Assembly: GCA_020832415.1 (NCBI GenBank)
Contig: JAFIES010000127.1
Coordinates: 21,289 to 85,288, forward strand
Length of the DNA: 64,000 bases
Direction of reading: 5' to 3'
DNA from: Balneolaceae bacterium
GTDB lineage: Bacteria > Bacteroidota > Rhodothermia > Balneolales > Balneolaceae
Shown here: positions 36,102 to 46,815 of the stretch, one piece after another
Position numbering within the stretch: position 1 is the stretch's first letter
How the letters are laid out: the number at the start of each line of letters is the position of its first letter
The notes under the pieces: generated by a model
Database searches by the model: none
What the model was told of the DNA's origin: nothing
What the model saw: the letters and a program-made list of their open reading frames with translations, nothing else
Program-made: the position numbers and the translations under genes

Positions 36102-38771
36102 TTAGTTTTTCACCAACCGTTTCAGTTCACTCATTAAAAGCAGGGCTTCAATAGGGGTCATTCGTTCAGGATCGCACGCTTCCAGTTTATTCAGTACGGT
36201 TTCAACATTTGGATCCATATGGGTATCAAAAAGGGTCATTTGCGGAAGTTGTTCCTGGCTTTCGATCTGTTGTACCGCTTTTCGCGCTGCATCTTTTTTG
36301 GAAGCGGTCTGTTGAATGGTTCCATTCCCGTCATGACTCACATCCAGCGTATGACTCTCCAGATTTGCCAGAATCTCTTTCGCACGATTGATTACAACCC
36401 GGGGCAAACCCGCCATATTGGCTACCTGTATACCATAACTATGATCGGCACCACCGCGAACCATTTTTCGTAAAAAGATCACTTTGCCGTTGTGCTCTTT
36501 CACCTGCACATTAAAGTTCTTGATGCGATCGTACCGGCTTTCCAATTCATTCAGCTCGTGATAATGTGTGGCAAACAGCGTTTTGGCTGCCACTTCCGGC
36601 TGGTTATGCAGATATTCAGAAAGTGCCCATGCAATGCTCAGGCCGTCGAACGTGCTTGTTCCCCGCCCAACTTCATCGAGCAGAATGAGCGATTTTGGAG
36701 TGGCGTTATTCAGGATGTTTGCGGCTTCGTTCATCTCAACCAGGAACGTACTTTCTCCGGCAGCCAGATTATCGGATGCCCCCACACGCGTAAAAATTTT
36801 ATCTACCATTCCGATGGTTGCTTTTTCAGCCGGAACAAACGACCCCAGCTGAGCCATCAGCACAAGCAGGCCGGTTTGCCTCAGAATGATACTCTTTCCG
36901 GCCATGTTCGGCCCGGTGATGATCAATATCTGATGTTCGCTGTTGTCCAGATAGATATCATTCGGGATGAAGGGCTCTCCGGCTGCCAACGTTTTTTCTA
37001 CCACCGGATGACGCCCTTTTTTCACATCAATGATATCACCGGTGTTGATTTCAGGGCGAACATAATTATTGCGGAATGCAACCTCAGCAAAACTCTGGAT
37101 GCAATCGAGCTCTGCAAGTGCCTGGGCAATTTGTTGTACATCATCAGCAAATTCAGCAATATAGAGGCGAAGTTCTTCGAACAGTTCTCCTTCCAGCATT
37201 TTGCTTTTATCCTCTGCTGAAAGAACTTTCTCCTCTACCTCTTTCAGTTCTGGCGTAATGTATCTCTCGGAGTTCACGAGTGTTTGTTTTCTGATGAAAT
37301 GCTCGGGCACTTTGTTTTTATGGGTGTTTGTCACTTCGATGTAGTACCCAAATACTTTGTTGTACCCGATTTTTAGCGATGGTATGCCCGACTCTTTCGC
37401 AAGCTGATCTTTTATTCGGGCGATGTACTTCTTACCGTCCCGCGCTATTTCCCGAAGTTCATCGAGATCGCTGTTAAATCCATCTGCAATCATACCACCA
37501 TCGCGAATGGAGGCCGGTGGTTCTTCTACGAGAGCTGCAGATATCCGCTCCTGAACATCGAGTAAGAGCTTCAGTTTATCATTCAGCCTTGATATCAGAG
37601 AACTGTCGGCATTGTTAATCTGAATTTTTACCCGCGGTATTTGTGCCAGTGAAAGCTGCAGCTGTTTAAGATCGCGGGCATTTGTTCGCCCAACACTGAT
37701 CCGGCTGATCAATCGTTCGATATCGCCAATTTGATCCATTTCATCGCGAAGTTCATTTCGTCTGTCGTGATGTTGAAACAGCCAGTTTACCGCATCGAGC
37801 CGCTCTTCAATCTGTTTTACTTTTTTCAGCGGCCTCATGATCCATTTTCTCAGCAACCGCCCGCCCATAGCCGTAACCGTATCGTCCATAATAGATACGA
37901 GTGTTCCCTCCGTACCGCCTTCCTGCATGGATGCCGTTAGCTCAAGATTGCGTTTTGTGGAACCATCCAGTGCCATGTAATCAGCACTTTCATACGCATA
38001 GAGCCTGCGCAGGTGAGCCAGGGATGATTTCTGCGTCTCCTGCATATAATGGAGAAGCGTGCCGGCAGCAGTGTGTGCTATTTCGAGCTCTTCAACGCCA
38101 AACCCTTTCAGCGAATGGGTTTTAAAATGGTCGGTTAGCAATTTATATCCGTAATCTCCTTCATAAACCCAGTCATCTATAAATGTGATGTTGTAAGCTG
38201 AGAGATAATCAGGCAGATTGTTTTTAAACTTTTTTTGCAGAAGAATCTCCGATGGCTGCAGCGCCTGAAGAAGCGAATCGGTTTCTGTTTTGGAAATCTG
38301 GCTGAGGGCAAACTCCCCTGTTGAGATGTCGGAAAATGCAAAACCGGCTGTTCCACCTGCCCAAAATATCGAGGCGATGTAATTGTTCCGCTTATGCTCC
38401 AACAGCTTTTCAGACATGGTAACACCGGGTGTGGTAATCTCTGTTACCTCCCTGTTTACAATCTTCTTGCCCGCTTTTTTTGCTTCTTCCGGATTTTCCG
38501 TCTGCTCGCAAATAGCAACTCTGAACCCTCGTTTTACCAATTTTGGCAGGTAAGTATCGAGTGAGTGATATGGAAATCCGGCCAGTGGCGTTTGGTCGCC
38601 ACCATTGTTTCTTTTGGTTAGGGTAATTCCAAGCTCACTGCTAATCAGAATTGCATCATCGGAGAAAGTTTCATAGAAATCTCCAACCCGAAACAATAAA
38701 ATTGTGCCGGGGTGTTTCTCTTTAATATCAAAATATTGCCGCATCAGCGGTGTCTGCTTTTTTTTACTCAT
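36102..38771 (-). CDS. mutS: DNA mismatch repair protein MutS
   Basis: MRQYFDIKEKHPGTILLFRVGDFYETF; ITGPNMAGKSIILRQ; LDEVGRGTSTFDGLSIAWA. Confidence 0.98.
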   Translation of the reverse strand: MSKKKQTPLMRQYFDIKEKHPGTILLFRVGDFYETFSDDAILISSELGITLTKRNNGGDQTPLAGFPYHSLDTYLPKLVKRGFRVAICEQTENPEEAKKAGKKIVNREVTEITTPGVTMSEKLLEHKRNNYIASIFWAGGTAGFAFSDISTGEFALSQISKTETDSLLQALQPSEILLQKKFKNNLPDYLSAYNITFIDDWVYEGDYGYKLLTDHFKTHSLKGFGVEELEIAHTAAGTLLHYMQETQKSSLAHLRRLYAYESADYMALDGSTKRNLELTASMQEGGTEGTLVSIMDDTVTAMGGRLLRKWIMRPLKKVKQIEERLDAVNWLFQHHDRRNELRDEMDQIGDIERLISRISVGRTNARDLKQLQLSLAQIPRVKIQINNADSSLISRLNDKLKLLLDVQERISAALVEEPPASIRDGGMIADGFNSDLDELREIARDGKKYIARIKDQLAKESGIPSLKIGYNKVFGYYIEVTNTHKNKVPEHFIRKQTLVNSERYITPELKEVEEKVLSAEDKSKMLEGELFEELRLYIAEFADDVQQIAQALAELDCIQSFAEVAFRNNYVRPEINTGDIIDVKKGRHPVVEKTLAAGEPFIPNDIYLDNSEHQILIITGPNMAGKSIILRQTGLLVLMAQLGSFVPAEKATIGMVDKIFTRVGASDNLAAGESTFLVEMNEAANILNNATPKSLILLDEVGRGTSTFDGLSIAWALSEYLHNQPEVAAKTLFATHYHELNELESRYDRIKNFNVQVKEHNGKVIFLRKMVRGGADHSYGIQVANMAGLPRVVINRAKEILANLESHTLDVSHDGNGTIQQTASKKDAARKAVQQIESQEQLPQMTLFDTHMDPNVETVLNKLEACDPERMTPIEALLLMSELKRLVKN

Positions 38772-38813
38772 AGCGGACAGTCATCATCAAATTAAAATTC
38801 ATTGCTTTTAAGC

Positions 38814-39551
38814 TCACTCATCATCAGAATGGAAAACATACAAATAGGGCGCCCTGTGTGAGCCTCCGGTCTTCTTTTTCCCGATTCTCTTCAACAAACC
38901 GGAGTTCAGCATTTTTCTGTGGAAACCGGTGCGGTTCAATTCCTCACCGAGAATGGTTTCGTGCAATTTTTGAATATCACCCATTGTAAACTGGTCCTGC
39001 AGTAAATTTGCACCAATAAATTTTCGATCAACGTTATAGCGTAACGTTTCCAGGGCTTTTTCGACGATTGACTGATGATCTTGCATCAGTTCGGGCACTT
39101 CATCAATATCGTACCAGGAACAGCTATCTGAGAAAAAATCGGGTTTAGGTTCGGCGCGCGTGTAATTTATAAGCGCGTAGTATCCAATGGAGATAAATCG
39201 CTGGAGCATCCAGTGGCTTTCATCAAATTCAATATCATTGGCCTGCATCACCTGTTTCATTGCATTGGGGTTGGCGCGATACTTATTGCCAAATGTGTAG
39301 AACTGATTTAAAAAAATATCCTTCAAGCCGGTTCTTTCAAAAAGAACCCTGTGTGCAGCCTCATCAGTATCTTCATTTTTTTTGATAAAACCACCGGGAA
39401 GGGAGTATAAATTGGTCTTCTTGAATTTTGAGACAAGAATTTTGAGCTCCCTTTCATGATACCCGAAAATAACGCAATCAACCGATAATCCCGGCATAAA
39501 CCGGGAACCATCCATTGCATCAGCTGCCGATATTTCTTCACTTTTAAGCAT
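38814..39551 (-). CDS. NUDIX domain protein with C-terminal winged helix (NrtR-like)
   Basis: SVDCVIFGYHERELKILVSKFKKTNLYSLPGGFIKKNEDTDEAAHRVLFERTGL; C-terminal MGDIQKLHETILGEELNRTGFHRKML. Confidence 0.88.
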   Translation of the reverse strand: MLKSEEISAADAMDGSRFMPGLSVDCVIFGYHERELKILVSKFKKTNLYSLPGGFIKKNEDTDEAAHRVLFERTGLKDIFLNQFYTFGNKYRANPNAMKQVMQANDIEFDESHWMLQRFISIGYYALINYTRAEPKPDFFSDSCSWYDIDEVPELMQDHQSIVEKALETLRYNVDRKFIGANLLQDQFTMGDIQKLHETILGEELNRTGFHRKMLNSGLLKRIGKKKTGGSHRAPYLYVFHSDDE

Positions 39552-39697
39552 GGTTGCAATATAAATATTTGATAAGAGCTTTCCCTACCGCCAATTGTCT
39601 AAATCGGGAAAATATTCTTTAAACCGATCGAATTTGATCTGACTTAGCCATCACCTCTTTTGGGATTATTGGCAGATCAGGCTATTTTCAAAAGAGC

Positions 39698-40621
39698 ATG
39701 GCAGAGAATGAAATAAATAGTCACACACTTTTTGGGCGTAAAGTACTCGCATTGCTTCGTGAAAAAGATCTCTTTTTTAATGCGTCAGCCATTACGTTTA
39801 ACCTGTTCATTTGCGCCATTCCCTTTACGCTGATCTTAATTTCCATACTCGGTTACATATTATCAACCGAAGCTGCATTCAATGAGCTGATACGATACGG
39901 CAGAGAACTCTTCCCCGCTTTCACTTTTGAATCTCAAAGCGGTGATATTTTTGAGGGCGCTGTTACAATCGAAGCACTTATAGAGCCACTGGTAGGCGTG
40001 AGACAGGTTTTTGGAATTGCCGGTCTGATTATTCTCATGGTGTTTTCTCAGGGACTTTTCCACACATTGAAACATGTTCTTTTTAAAGTATTCGATATTC
40101 AGGATCGCAAAAGCCCAACGATGGAGCTTGTATATAACTTTTTTGCCTTTGGTATTGTAGGAGGAGTCTTCATCTTTTTTACGATGTCAATTTCATTCAT
40201 ATCCTTCTTCTCATTTGATCAGTACAGCATTCCCTATACAGATATTGTTATTGAGCTTTCCTGGTTATCTGATTGGCTTACGGGATTTATTCCAACGCTC
40301 TTCACATTTATCCTGTTTTTTGCGATCTACCGATACATCAGTGAAAAACGGCTAAATAACCGTGTGGCTCTCATTGCTGCAGGATCCTATACCATTCTAT
40401 TTGAACTTGCAAAATATGGAGTTAGCATCTATCTGGAATATGCATTTACAGCTTATCAGTTTTTCTATCAGGGATATGCAGCTCTCATAATTTTGAGCAT
40501 CTGGGCGTTTTATTCAGCATTTTTGTTTGTTTTCACATCTGTGCTGGCAAGAGCTTACCAGGATGTATTTCTGGAGCAGACACCCGCTATAGAAAAAAAT
40601 CCTTATACCGCCATCTCCTGA
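39698..40621 (+). CDS. YihY/BrkB family inner-membrane protein
   Basis: Multi-TM, NASAITFNLFICAIPFTLILISILGY, YAALIILSIWAFYSAFLFVFTSVLARAY. Confidence 0.88.
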   Translation: MAENEINSHTLFGRKVLALLREKDLFFNASAITFNLFICAIPFTLILISILGYILSTEAAFNELIRYGRELFPAFTFESQSGDIFEGAVTIEALIEPLVGVRQVFGIAGLIILMVFSQGLFHTLKHVLFKVFDIQDRKSPTMELVYNFFAFGIVGGVFIFFTMSISFISFFSFDQYSIPYTDIVIELSWLSDWLTGFIPTLFTFILFFAIYRYISEKRLNNRVALIAAGSYTILFELAKYGVSIYLEYAFTAYQFFYQGYAALIILSIWAFYSAFLFVFTSVLARAYQDVFLEQTPAIEKNPYTAIS

Positions 40622-40625
40622 TGTA

Positions 40626-41225
40626 ATGATACCTGACACCGATAAACTTTTGACCGTTTCATTTTACAGCAACCCCGATGTGGTTGATGCGAGCAGGCAA
40701 CTTCTCGGAAAAGTACTCTGCAGTAGTGTAAATGGTAGTTATACCTCCGGAATTATCATTGAAACTGAAGCTTATTGCGGCAGAGATGACAGGGCGTGCC
40801 ATGCCAATAACGGCTTGCGAACCGACAGAACAGAAGTGATGTATGGAGATCCCGGCCATGCATATATCTATCTCTGTTATGGAATCCATCATCTGTTTAA
40901 TGTGGTAACCAATAGAAACGGTCTTGCTGATGCTGTTTTGATTCGGTCTGTTCAACCCCTTGATGGTATCGACATCATTAAAGAAAGAAGAGGGAATAAA
41001 AGGATTTCAAATTTGGCAGATGGCCCCGGAAAACTAACACAAGCACTTGGTATAACCACATCACTGAATAAAACAGATCTCTCAAAACCGCCCGTTTGGA
41101 TAGAAGATCGTGAAATTTCGGTCAAGTCAGCCTATATAAACGCATCACCGAGAATTGGTGTGGATTACGCAGGCGAAGACGCCAAAAAACCCTGGAGATT
41201 TACAATCAATCCCTCCCTTTTGTGA
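40626..41225 (+). CDS. DNA-3-methyladenine glycosylase (AAG/MPG family)
   Basis: IIETEAYCGRDDRACHANNGLRTDRTEVMYGDPGHAYIYLCYGIHHLFNVVT; DGPGKLTQALGI. Confidence 0.94.
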   Translation: MIPDTDKLLTVSFYSNPDVVDASRQLLGKVLCSSVNGSYTSGIIIETEAYCGRDDRACHANNGLRTDRTEVMYGDPGHAYIYLCYGIHHLFNVVTNRNGLADAVLIRSVQPLDGIDIIKERRGNKRISNLADGPGKLTQALGITTSLNKTDLSKPPVWIEDREISVKSAYINASPRIGVDYAGEDAKKPWRFTINPSLL

Positions 41226-41368
41226 GTAAATAATCCTTCGTACTCTCCCCCCGCCTTCGATATTTAGCAGCACAGAATCTTTATCAAAAACGTAAACTTT
41301 TGTGAACGAAGATAAGATTGCACCTGTTAGATTCATCAATGTTAAACTAATTCAAATTCTAAAACATC

Positions 41369-41983
41369 ATGAAAAAACTCATACAAGTAACAATCGCTAC
41401 AACATTAAGCATTTTATTATCACTAAATATTGCATTCGCAACTGACAATGATGAAGCTGCAACTACATGGGAAATCGACAGATCTCACAGTGCCATCAAT
41501 TTTACAATCAATCATTTTTTCACACCGGTTGATGGATCATTCGATGACTACAGTGCAGAAGTACATTTTGACCCTGAGAACCTCGAAGCCAGCCGAATAG
41601 ATGTAACCATTCCCGTTGAAAGTGTGAATACTCGTAACGAAAGACGTGACAATCACCTTAAATCTGAAGATTTTTTCAACACTTCACAATGGTCAGATAT
41701 TCGCTTTGTGAGCCATTCAATCGAAAGCCGTGGTGACAATCAATTTGTTGCTGTAGGCGAGCTTACAATCCGTGACGTTACCAGAGAATTCGAGCTTCCA
41801 TTTGAACTTCTTGGTGTTATGGAGCATCCAATGCGTGATAATACACTGGTAGCCGGAATAGTTGCCAATGCAGAACTGATGCGATCTGACTTTGGTGTTG
41901 GCGTTGGCGACTGGGCTGCTACTGCAGTAGTTGGAGACCGTGTGAATATTCGTCTCAACCTTGAACTTCTCGCATCTAACTAA
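41369..41983 (+). CDS. YceI family protein
   Basis: TTWEIDRSHSAINFTINHFFTPVDGSF..., HLKSEDFFNTSQWSDIRF; signal peptide. Confidence 0.93.
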   Translation: MKKLIQVTIATTLSILLSLNIAFATDNDEAATTWEIDRSHSAINFTINHFFTPVDGSFDDYSAEVHFDPENLEASRIDVTIPVESVNTRNERRDNHLKSEDFFNTSQWSDIRFVSHSIESRGDNQFVAVGELTIRDVTREFELPFELLGVMEHPMRDNTLVAGIVANAELMRSDFGVGVGDWAATAVVGDRVNIRLNLELLASN

Positions 41984-42002
41984 ATCAATTCTCTCATCAT
42001 TT

Positions 42003-42037
42003 AAAAGCCATAATCTTTGACGGAGTATGGCTTTTTC
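42003..42037 (+). terminator. terminator after yceI-like gene
   Basis: AAAAGCCAT...ATGGCTTTTT. Confidence 0.75.
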
Positions 42038-42112
42038 TTTTTATAAAATCCGGCTCACACTTTTGCTCATCAAGCCTTATATTTACAATCCAAACTTAAA
42101 GACATACGCTTC

Positions 42113-42676
42113 ATGAAGAAAAATACTGTACTGATTATTACCGGATTTATTGTTTTTGCAGCACTTTCGCGCTTGTTGCCACACGCTTACAATTTCACTC
42201 CGTTGGGTGCAATTGCTCTATTTGGCGCTGCATATTTTACAGATAAAAAGTGGGCTCTTCTGGTTCCGGTAATCGCACTTTTTGTGAGCGACCTGCTGTT
42301 GAATAACATTATGTACAGTGCCTACTATGATGGTTTTACATGGCTTACAAGTGGCTTTATTTATCTTTACGGAAGCATTGCGCTGATCGTTGTACTTGGA
42401 TACTATCTGCTCAAAAAAGTTACCATCGGCCGCGTTTTGGGCGGAGCAATCGGGGCATCAGTAATATTCTACCTTGTAAGCAATTTCGGTGTATGGATTC
42501 ACAGCCCCATGTACCCGCTTACACTCGAAGGGTTAGCCATGTGCTACACAGCAGCCATTCCATTTTTCCACAACACACTTGCCGGTAATGTGCTCTACTC
42601 AGCTGTACTATTTGGCGGCTATGAGTGGCTAAAGTATCAGTATCCGCAGCTGCAGCCTGTTCATGTAAACTCCTGA
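42113..42676 (+). CDS. DUF6580-like putative integral-membrane transport protein
   Basis: Multi-TM, LSRLLPHAYNFTPLGAIALFGAAYF. Confidence 0.75.
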   Translation: MKKNTVLIITGFIVFAALSRLLPHAYNFTPLGAIALFGAAYFTDKKWALLVPVIALFVSDLLLNNIMYSAYYDGFTWLTSGFIYLYGSIALIVVLGYYLLKKVTIGRVLGGAIGASVIFYLVSNFGVWIHSPMYPLTLEGLAMCYTAAIPFFHNTLAGNVLYSAVLFGGYEWLKYQYPQLQPVHVNS

Positions 42677-42697
42677 TTTCACTAAGAGCCTGAATTC

Positions 42698-43420
42698 GTG
42701 AAAAAACGAATGATTATAATTGGTGCCACATCCGGCATCGGGGCATCTCTGGCACAACAAGCCATTCGTAAGGGATATATTGTAGCTGGTACCGGGCGCA
42801 GGAAAGAGCGCCTCATTTCAATGAAAGAAGAACTTGGCGAGAACTTCTGCTTTCGGCAAATGGATGTAACAGATTTTCAAGACTCAACAGAAAAGTTACA
42901 TTCTTTGATCGATGAGATGGGTGGAATGGATATCATCGTGTTGAATGCAGGTATTGCCAATGCGCCTGCCTCTTCCATTGTTTCGATGGAACAAGCAATT
43001 GTTGATGTTAACGTAAAGGGATTTGTTCAGCTTTTTGGCGAAGCTTTTCAATACTTCAGAAAAACCGGGAAGGGCCACATTGTAGGCATATCATCTATTG
43101 CGGGATTGTTTGGATCAGCAAGGAATGCCCCTTATGCTGCATCAAAGGCATATATTTCAACGTTTATGCAGGCCTACAGAAATCGTTGCTATACATCGAA
43201 TATTGACATTACCATAACAGACTGCAAACCAGGGTTTGTTGAGAGCGAAATGACGGAAGGGAAAAAAGGGATGTTCTGGGTAGCCGATACAGAAAAAGCG
43301 GTTAAACAGATGTTGATCGACATTGAAAAGAGAAAGGCCTACTCCTATGTTACCCGTCGATGGAGGCTCATCGCCTGGCTGATAAAACTTACACCAAACT
43401 GGCTTTTGGAACGGGTGTAA
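42698..43420 (+). CDS. SDR family oxidoreductase
   Basis: IIGATSGIGASLA, VLNAGIAN, SSIAGLFGSARNAPYAASK. Confidence 0.9.
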   Translation: MKKRMIIIGATSGIGASLAQQAIRKGYIVAGTGRRKERLISMKEELGENFCFRQMDVTDFQDSTEKLHSLIDEMGGMDIIVLNAGIANAPASSIVSMEQAIVDVNVKGFVQLFGEAFQYFRKTGKGHIVGISSIAGLFGSARNAPYAASKAYISTFMQAYRNRCYTSNIDITITDCKPGFVESEMTEGKKGMFWVADTEKAVKQMLIDIEKRKAYSYVTRRWRLIAWLIKLTPNWLLERV

Positions 43421-43575
43421 ACTTCACAAAAACAGATAGAGTAACAAGAGGATAAACGGGAGAGTGAATATCCAGTTGCCTTTGTAATATGATTGATAAT
43501 TGCTGTCCATTTGATCCTTTTTTCAGTAATACCAAATAAGACCTGTTTTTGTTCCAAATCACACTCAGAAAACAT

Positions 43576-45117
43576 CTAACCAAGCCATCCTTCACGATCA
43601 AGACTGCGATATTGAATCGCTTCTGCTATATGATTTGACAGTATAGACTCGCACGAATCCAGGTCAGCGATGGTTCTGGATACTTTCAGAATCCTGTCGA
43701 ATGCCCGAGCTGACAAGCCAAGCGAGTTCATAGCTTTTTTCAGCATAGTCTCACCGGCTTCATCAATCTTACATATTTTTCGTGCAAGCTTTGTGTTCAT
43801 TTGAGCATTGCAATAAACACCACTTATCCCCATAAACCGACGATCCTGTATTTCACGCGCTTCAATTACCCGTTTTCTGATGTCAGCCGAGCTCTCTCCT
43901 TTACTTTTTGCTGAAAGCTCATCAAAGCCAACTTTGTCTACATCAATATGAAGGTCGATCCGGTCGAGAAGTGGTCCGCTGATTTTACTGAGATATCGCT
44001 GCATCTGGATATTTGTGGATCCGTGCTCATCAGATGGATCGTACCAATCGCCGGTGGGTGATGGATTCATCGACGCTACCAGCATAATTCTGCTGGGATA
44101 ATTTACACTCATTCGCGCCCTGGAAATACTTACCGAGACATCTTCAAGAGGCTGGCGCATCACTTCAAGAGCGCTGCGTTTAAACTCAGGCAGTTCATCC
44201 AAAAACAGTACTCCGTTGTGAGCCATGGATATTTCACCGGGCATAGGGATACTCCCGCCGCCAACAAGTGCTACATCAGATACGGTGTGATGCGGGCTTC
44301 GGAATGGGCGGTTGGTAACCAGTGATCTCCCCGGTTCTACAAGCCCGGCCACAGAGTGAATTTTAGTGGTTTCAAGAGCTTCATCGAGTGTAAGCGGAGG
44401 CAAAATTGTAGGAATTCTGCGCGCCATCATGGTTTTACCCGAGCCTGGTGGCCCGACCATAATTACATTATGTCCACCCGCTGCAGCTACTTCAAGGGCA
44501 CGTTTTACATTTTCCTGGCCACGGACATCTTCAAAATCGAGAATTTCGGCCTCTCCGTTGTGGTGAAACAGAGATTTTAGATCGATACGTATGGGATCGA
44601 GAATGCTTTCATCGTGCAGCCACTCCATCACCTGTTGCAGATCTTCAAATGCAATCACCCGGATACCATCCACTACGGCTGCTTCAGCGCCATTTTTTTC
44701 AGGAACCAATACATATTCCAATCCTCGATTCCGGGCCTCTACGGTCATCGGGAGTACACCTTTTACCGGGCGCAATTTCCCATCCAGTGCGAGCTCGCCA
44801 AGAATAAGTGATTTTCCGAGTTTATCGGTTTCAATCTGTCCGGAAACTGCAAGTAAACTGACAGCGATCGGCAAATCAAAGGCACTTCCCTCTTTTGGCA
44901 GATCGGCAGGTGCAAGGTTCACGGTAATTTTTCCCCGCGGAAAGTGAGCACCCGCATTTTTAAGTGCCGCATCTATTCGGTCTTTTGATTCGCTCACGGC
45001 ACGATCGGGCAGGCCCACCAAAAAATATTTTGGCACACCGCCGCTCATATTTACTTCAACTTCTATTAATCTTGCATCAACACCAATGGTAGATGCACAA
45101 AATACTCTCGAAAGCAT
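43576..45117 (-). CDS. YifB family Mg chelatase-like AAA ATPase (ComM)
   Basis: GLPDRAVSESKDRI, MVGPPGSGKTMMARRIPTILPP, LFLDELPEFKRSALEVMRQPLED. Confidence 0.95.
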   Translation of the reverse strand: MLSRVFCASTIGVDARLIEVEVNMSGGVPKYFLVGLPDRAVSESKDRIDAALKNAGAHFPRGKITVNLAPADLPKEGSAFDLPIAVSLLAVSGQIETDKLGKSLILGELALDGKLRPVKGVLPMTVEARNRGLEYVLVPEKNGAEAAVVDGIRVIAFEDLQQVMEWLHDESILDPIRIDLKSLFHHNGEAEILDFEDVRGQENVKRALEVAAAGGHNVIMVGPPGSGKTMMARRIPTILPPLTLDEALETTKIHSVAGLVEPGRSLVTNRPFRSPHHTVSDVALVGGGSIPMPGEISMAHNGVLFLDELPEFKRSALEVMRQPLEDVSVSISRARMSVNYPSRIMLVASMNPSPTGDWYDPSDEHGSTNIQMQRYLSKISGPLLDRIDLHIDVDKVGFDELSAKSKGESSADIRKRVIEAREIQDRRFMGISGVYCNAQMNTKLARKICKIDEAGETMLKKAMNSLGLSARAFDRILKVSRTIADLDSCESILSNHIAEAIQYRSLDREGWLG

Positions 45118-45210
45118 AATTCTATCCGTATCTTTTAATAAGGTCTTCTCGTAGTATGAACCGGAATAAGGCTATTCCTTACAGAAATTTTTCAAAAAAA
45201 GTTAAAAATC

Positions 45211-45603
45211 ATGGAAACTTCAGATAAAACCATTCTTCAGGAGATCAGCGGAACCCTTGAAGAGATCATTGCCCAGGTAAAAAAATTGATTAAAGAAGGG
45301 AATGCGCGCCGTGTTTATATCAAAAACAAGAGCGGAAAAACGTTGTTTGAAAGCCAGCTTACAATAGGCGCAGCGGGTGCTGCTTTTTTTGTGATTTATG
45401 CACCAATACTTACAGCACTCACCACAATTATACTCATGGCAAATGATGTAACCGTACTTGTGGAGCGAGAAATGACCCCGGAAGAGAAAGAGGATGAATA
45501 TGAAGTGGAAGCAGAAATCATCGAGATTAAGGATGAGGACGATGAAGAGAGTGAAGTGAAAAAAGAGACGGATAAAACCGTTGGTAAAAAAGGAGAGCAG
45601 TAA
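45211..45603 (+). CDS. DUF4342-like small protein
   Basis: KKLIKEGNARRVYIKNKSGKTLFESQLTIGAAGAAFFVIYAPILTALTTI. Confidence 0.8.
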   Translation: METSDKTILQEISGTLEEIIAQVKKLIKEGNARRVYIKNKSGKTLFESQLTIGAAGAAFFVIYAPILTALTTIILMANDVTVLVEREMTPEEKEDEYEVEAEIIEIKDEDDEESEVKKETDKTVGKKGEQ

Positions 45604-45665
45604 TTTAATTATCGGACAGATACCCTTCTCAGAATATCTGTCCGAATTTGAAAACGTCTATATTT

Positions 45666-46643
45666 CTACTTCCAGTGAGCCTGGGCAATAGCTTCTTCAC
45701 TTTCATGATCAGCTAAAAACCGTTCAGCATCCAGTGCAGCGCGGCAACCGGTACCTGCAGCAGTAACTGCCTGTCTGTAAACCGCATCCATCGCGTCGCC
45801 ACAGGCAAATACTCCGGGCAGATCTGTTTTGGTAGACTGGCCTTTGGTCTGTATATAACCCACATCATCCATGGTGAGCACACCTTTGAATAGATCGGTG
45901 TTTGGCTTGTGGCCAATGGCAATAAACACTCCAGTTACATCTTCGAGAACCGAAACTTCTTCAGTTTTTTTGTTTTTCACCTTCACACCCTGAACAACGT
46001 TATCTCCGAGAACTTCCTGAAGTTCAGAATCCCACATGAACTCAATCTTTTCATTTTCAAATGCCCGGTTTTGCATCGCTTTGGAAGCCCTGAGTTCATC
46101 GCGGCGGTGTATCACGGTAACTTTACTTGCAAATTTGGTTAGGAAAAGCGCCTCTTCCATGGCCGTATCGCCACCACCAACAATAACAACATGCTCATTC
46201 CGGAAAAATGCTCCATCACATGTAGCACATGCACTTACTCCTTTTCCTCGCAAGCGCTGTTCACTTGGAAGGTCCAACCAAATTGCAGATGCACCTGTGG
46301 AGATTATAATAGTCTTCGCAAAGATAGTTGTTTCTTCATCAACGGTTAATTTATAGGGGCGTTTTTCAAAATCGATATCTGTTACATATCCATACCGGCA
46401 ATCGGCTCCAAATCTTTCGGCCTGCTTTCTGAAATCTTCCATCATTTTGGGCCCCATTACGCCGTCGGGGTACCCCGGAAAATTCTCTACATCCGTTGTT
46501 TGCATTAACTGCCCGCCCGGTTCGGGGCCTTCAAATACTATCGGATTCAGATCTGCCCTGGCAGCGTACAGTGCTGCTGTTAAACCGGCAGGACCACTTC
46601 CAATAATTACTACATCAAATGTTTTTTCTGCTATATCGTCCAT
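45666..46643 (-). CDS. trxB: thioredoxin-disulfide reductase
   Basis: [65 protein letters not shown]. Confidence 0.97.
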   Translation of the reverse strand: MDDIAEKTFDVVIIGSGPAGLTAALYAARADLNPIVFEGPEPGGQLMQTTDVENFPGYPDGVMGPKMMEDFRKQAERFGADCRYGYVTDIDFEKRPYKLTVDEETTIFAKTIIISTGASAIWLDLPSEQRLRGKGVSACATCDGAFFRNEHVVIVGGGDTAMEEALFLTKFASKVTVIHRRDELRASKAMQNRAFENEKIEFMWDSELQEVLGDNVVQGVKVKNKKTEEVSVLEDVTGVFIAIGHKPNTDLFKGVLTMDDVGYIQTKGQSTKTDLPGVFACGDAMDAVYRQAVTAAGTGCRAALDAERFLADHESEEAIAQAHWK

Positions 46644-46815
46644 GTTATCTTAAAATTTCTTTTATGTTTATTTACTCTGAATGTAAGGAATATTAGAGCA
46701 CTTTTTGGTCAATAATCTCTATCAATTCCATAACTGAAGTATTAATTCTTTGATACTTTAAAATTAAAAACGCTTCCAACTTGTATGAGAAGTTGCAAAA
46801 ACCACAAAATTCGCT

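Noticed and set aside
36492-37220. 242-aa plus-strand ORF
   Set aside because: Fully antisense to mutS, no recognisable domain, composition typical of shadow ORFs.
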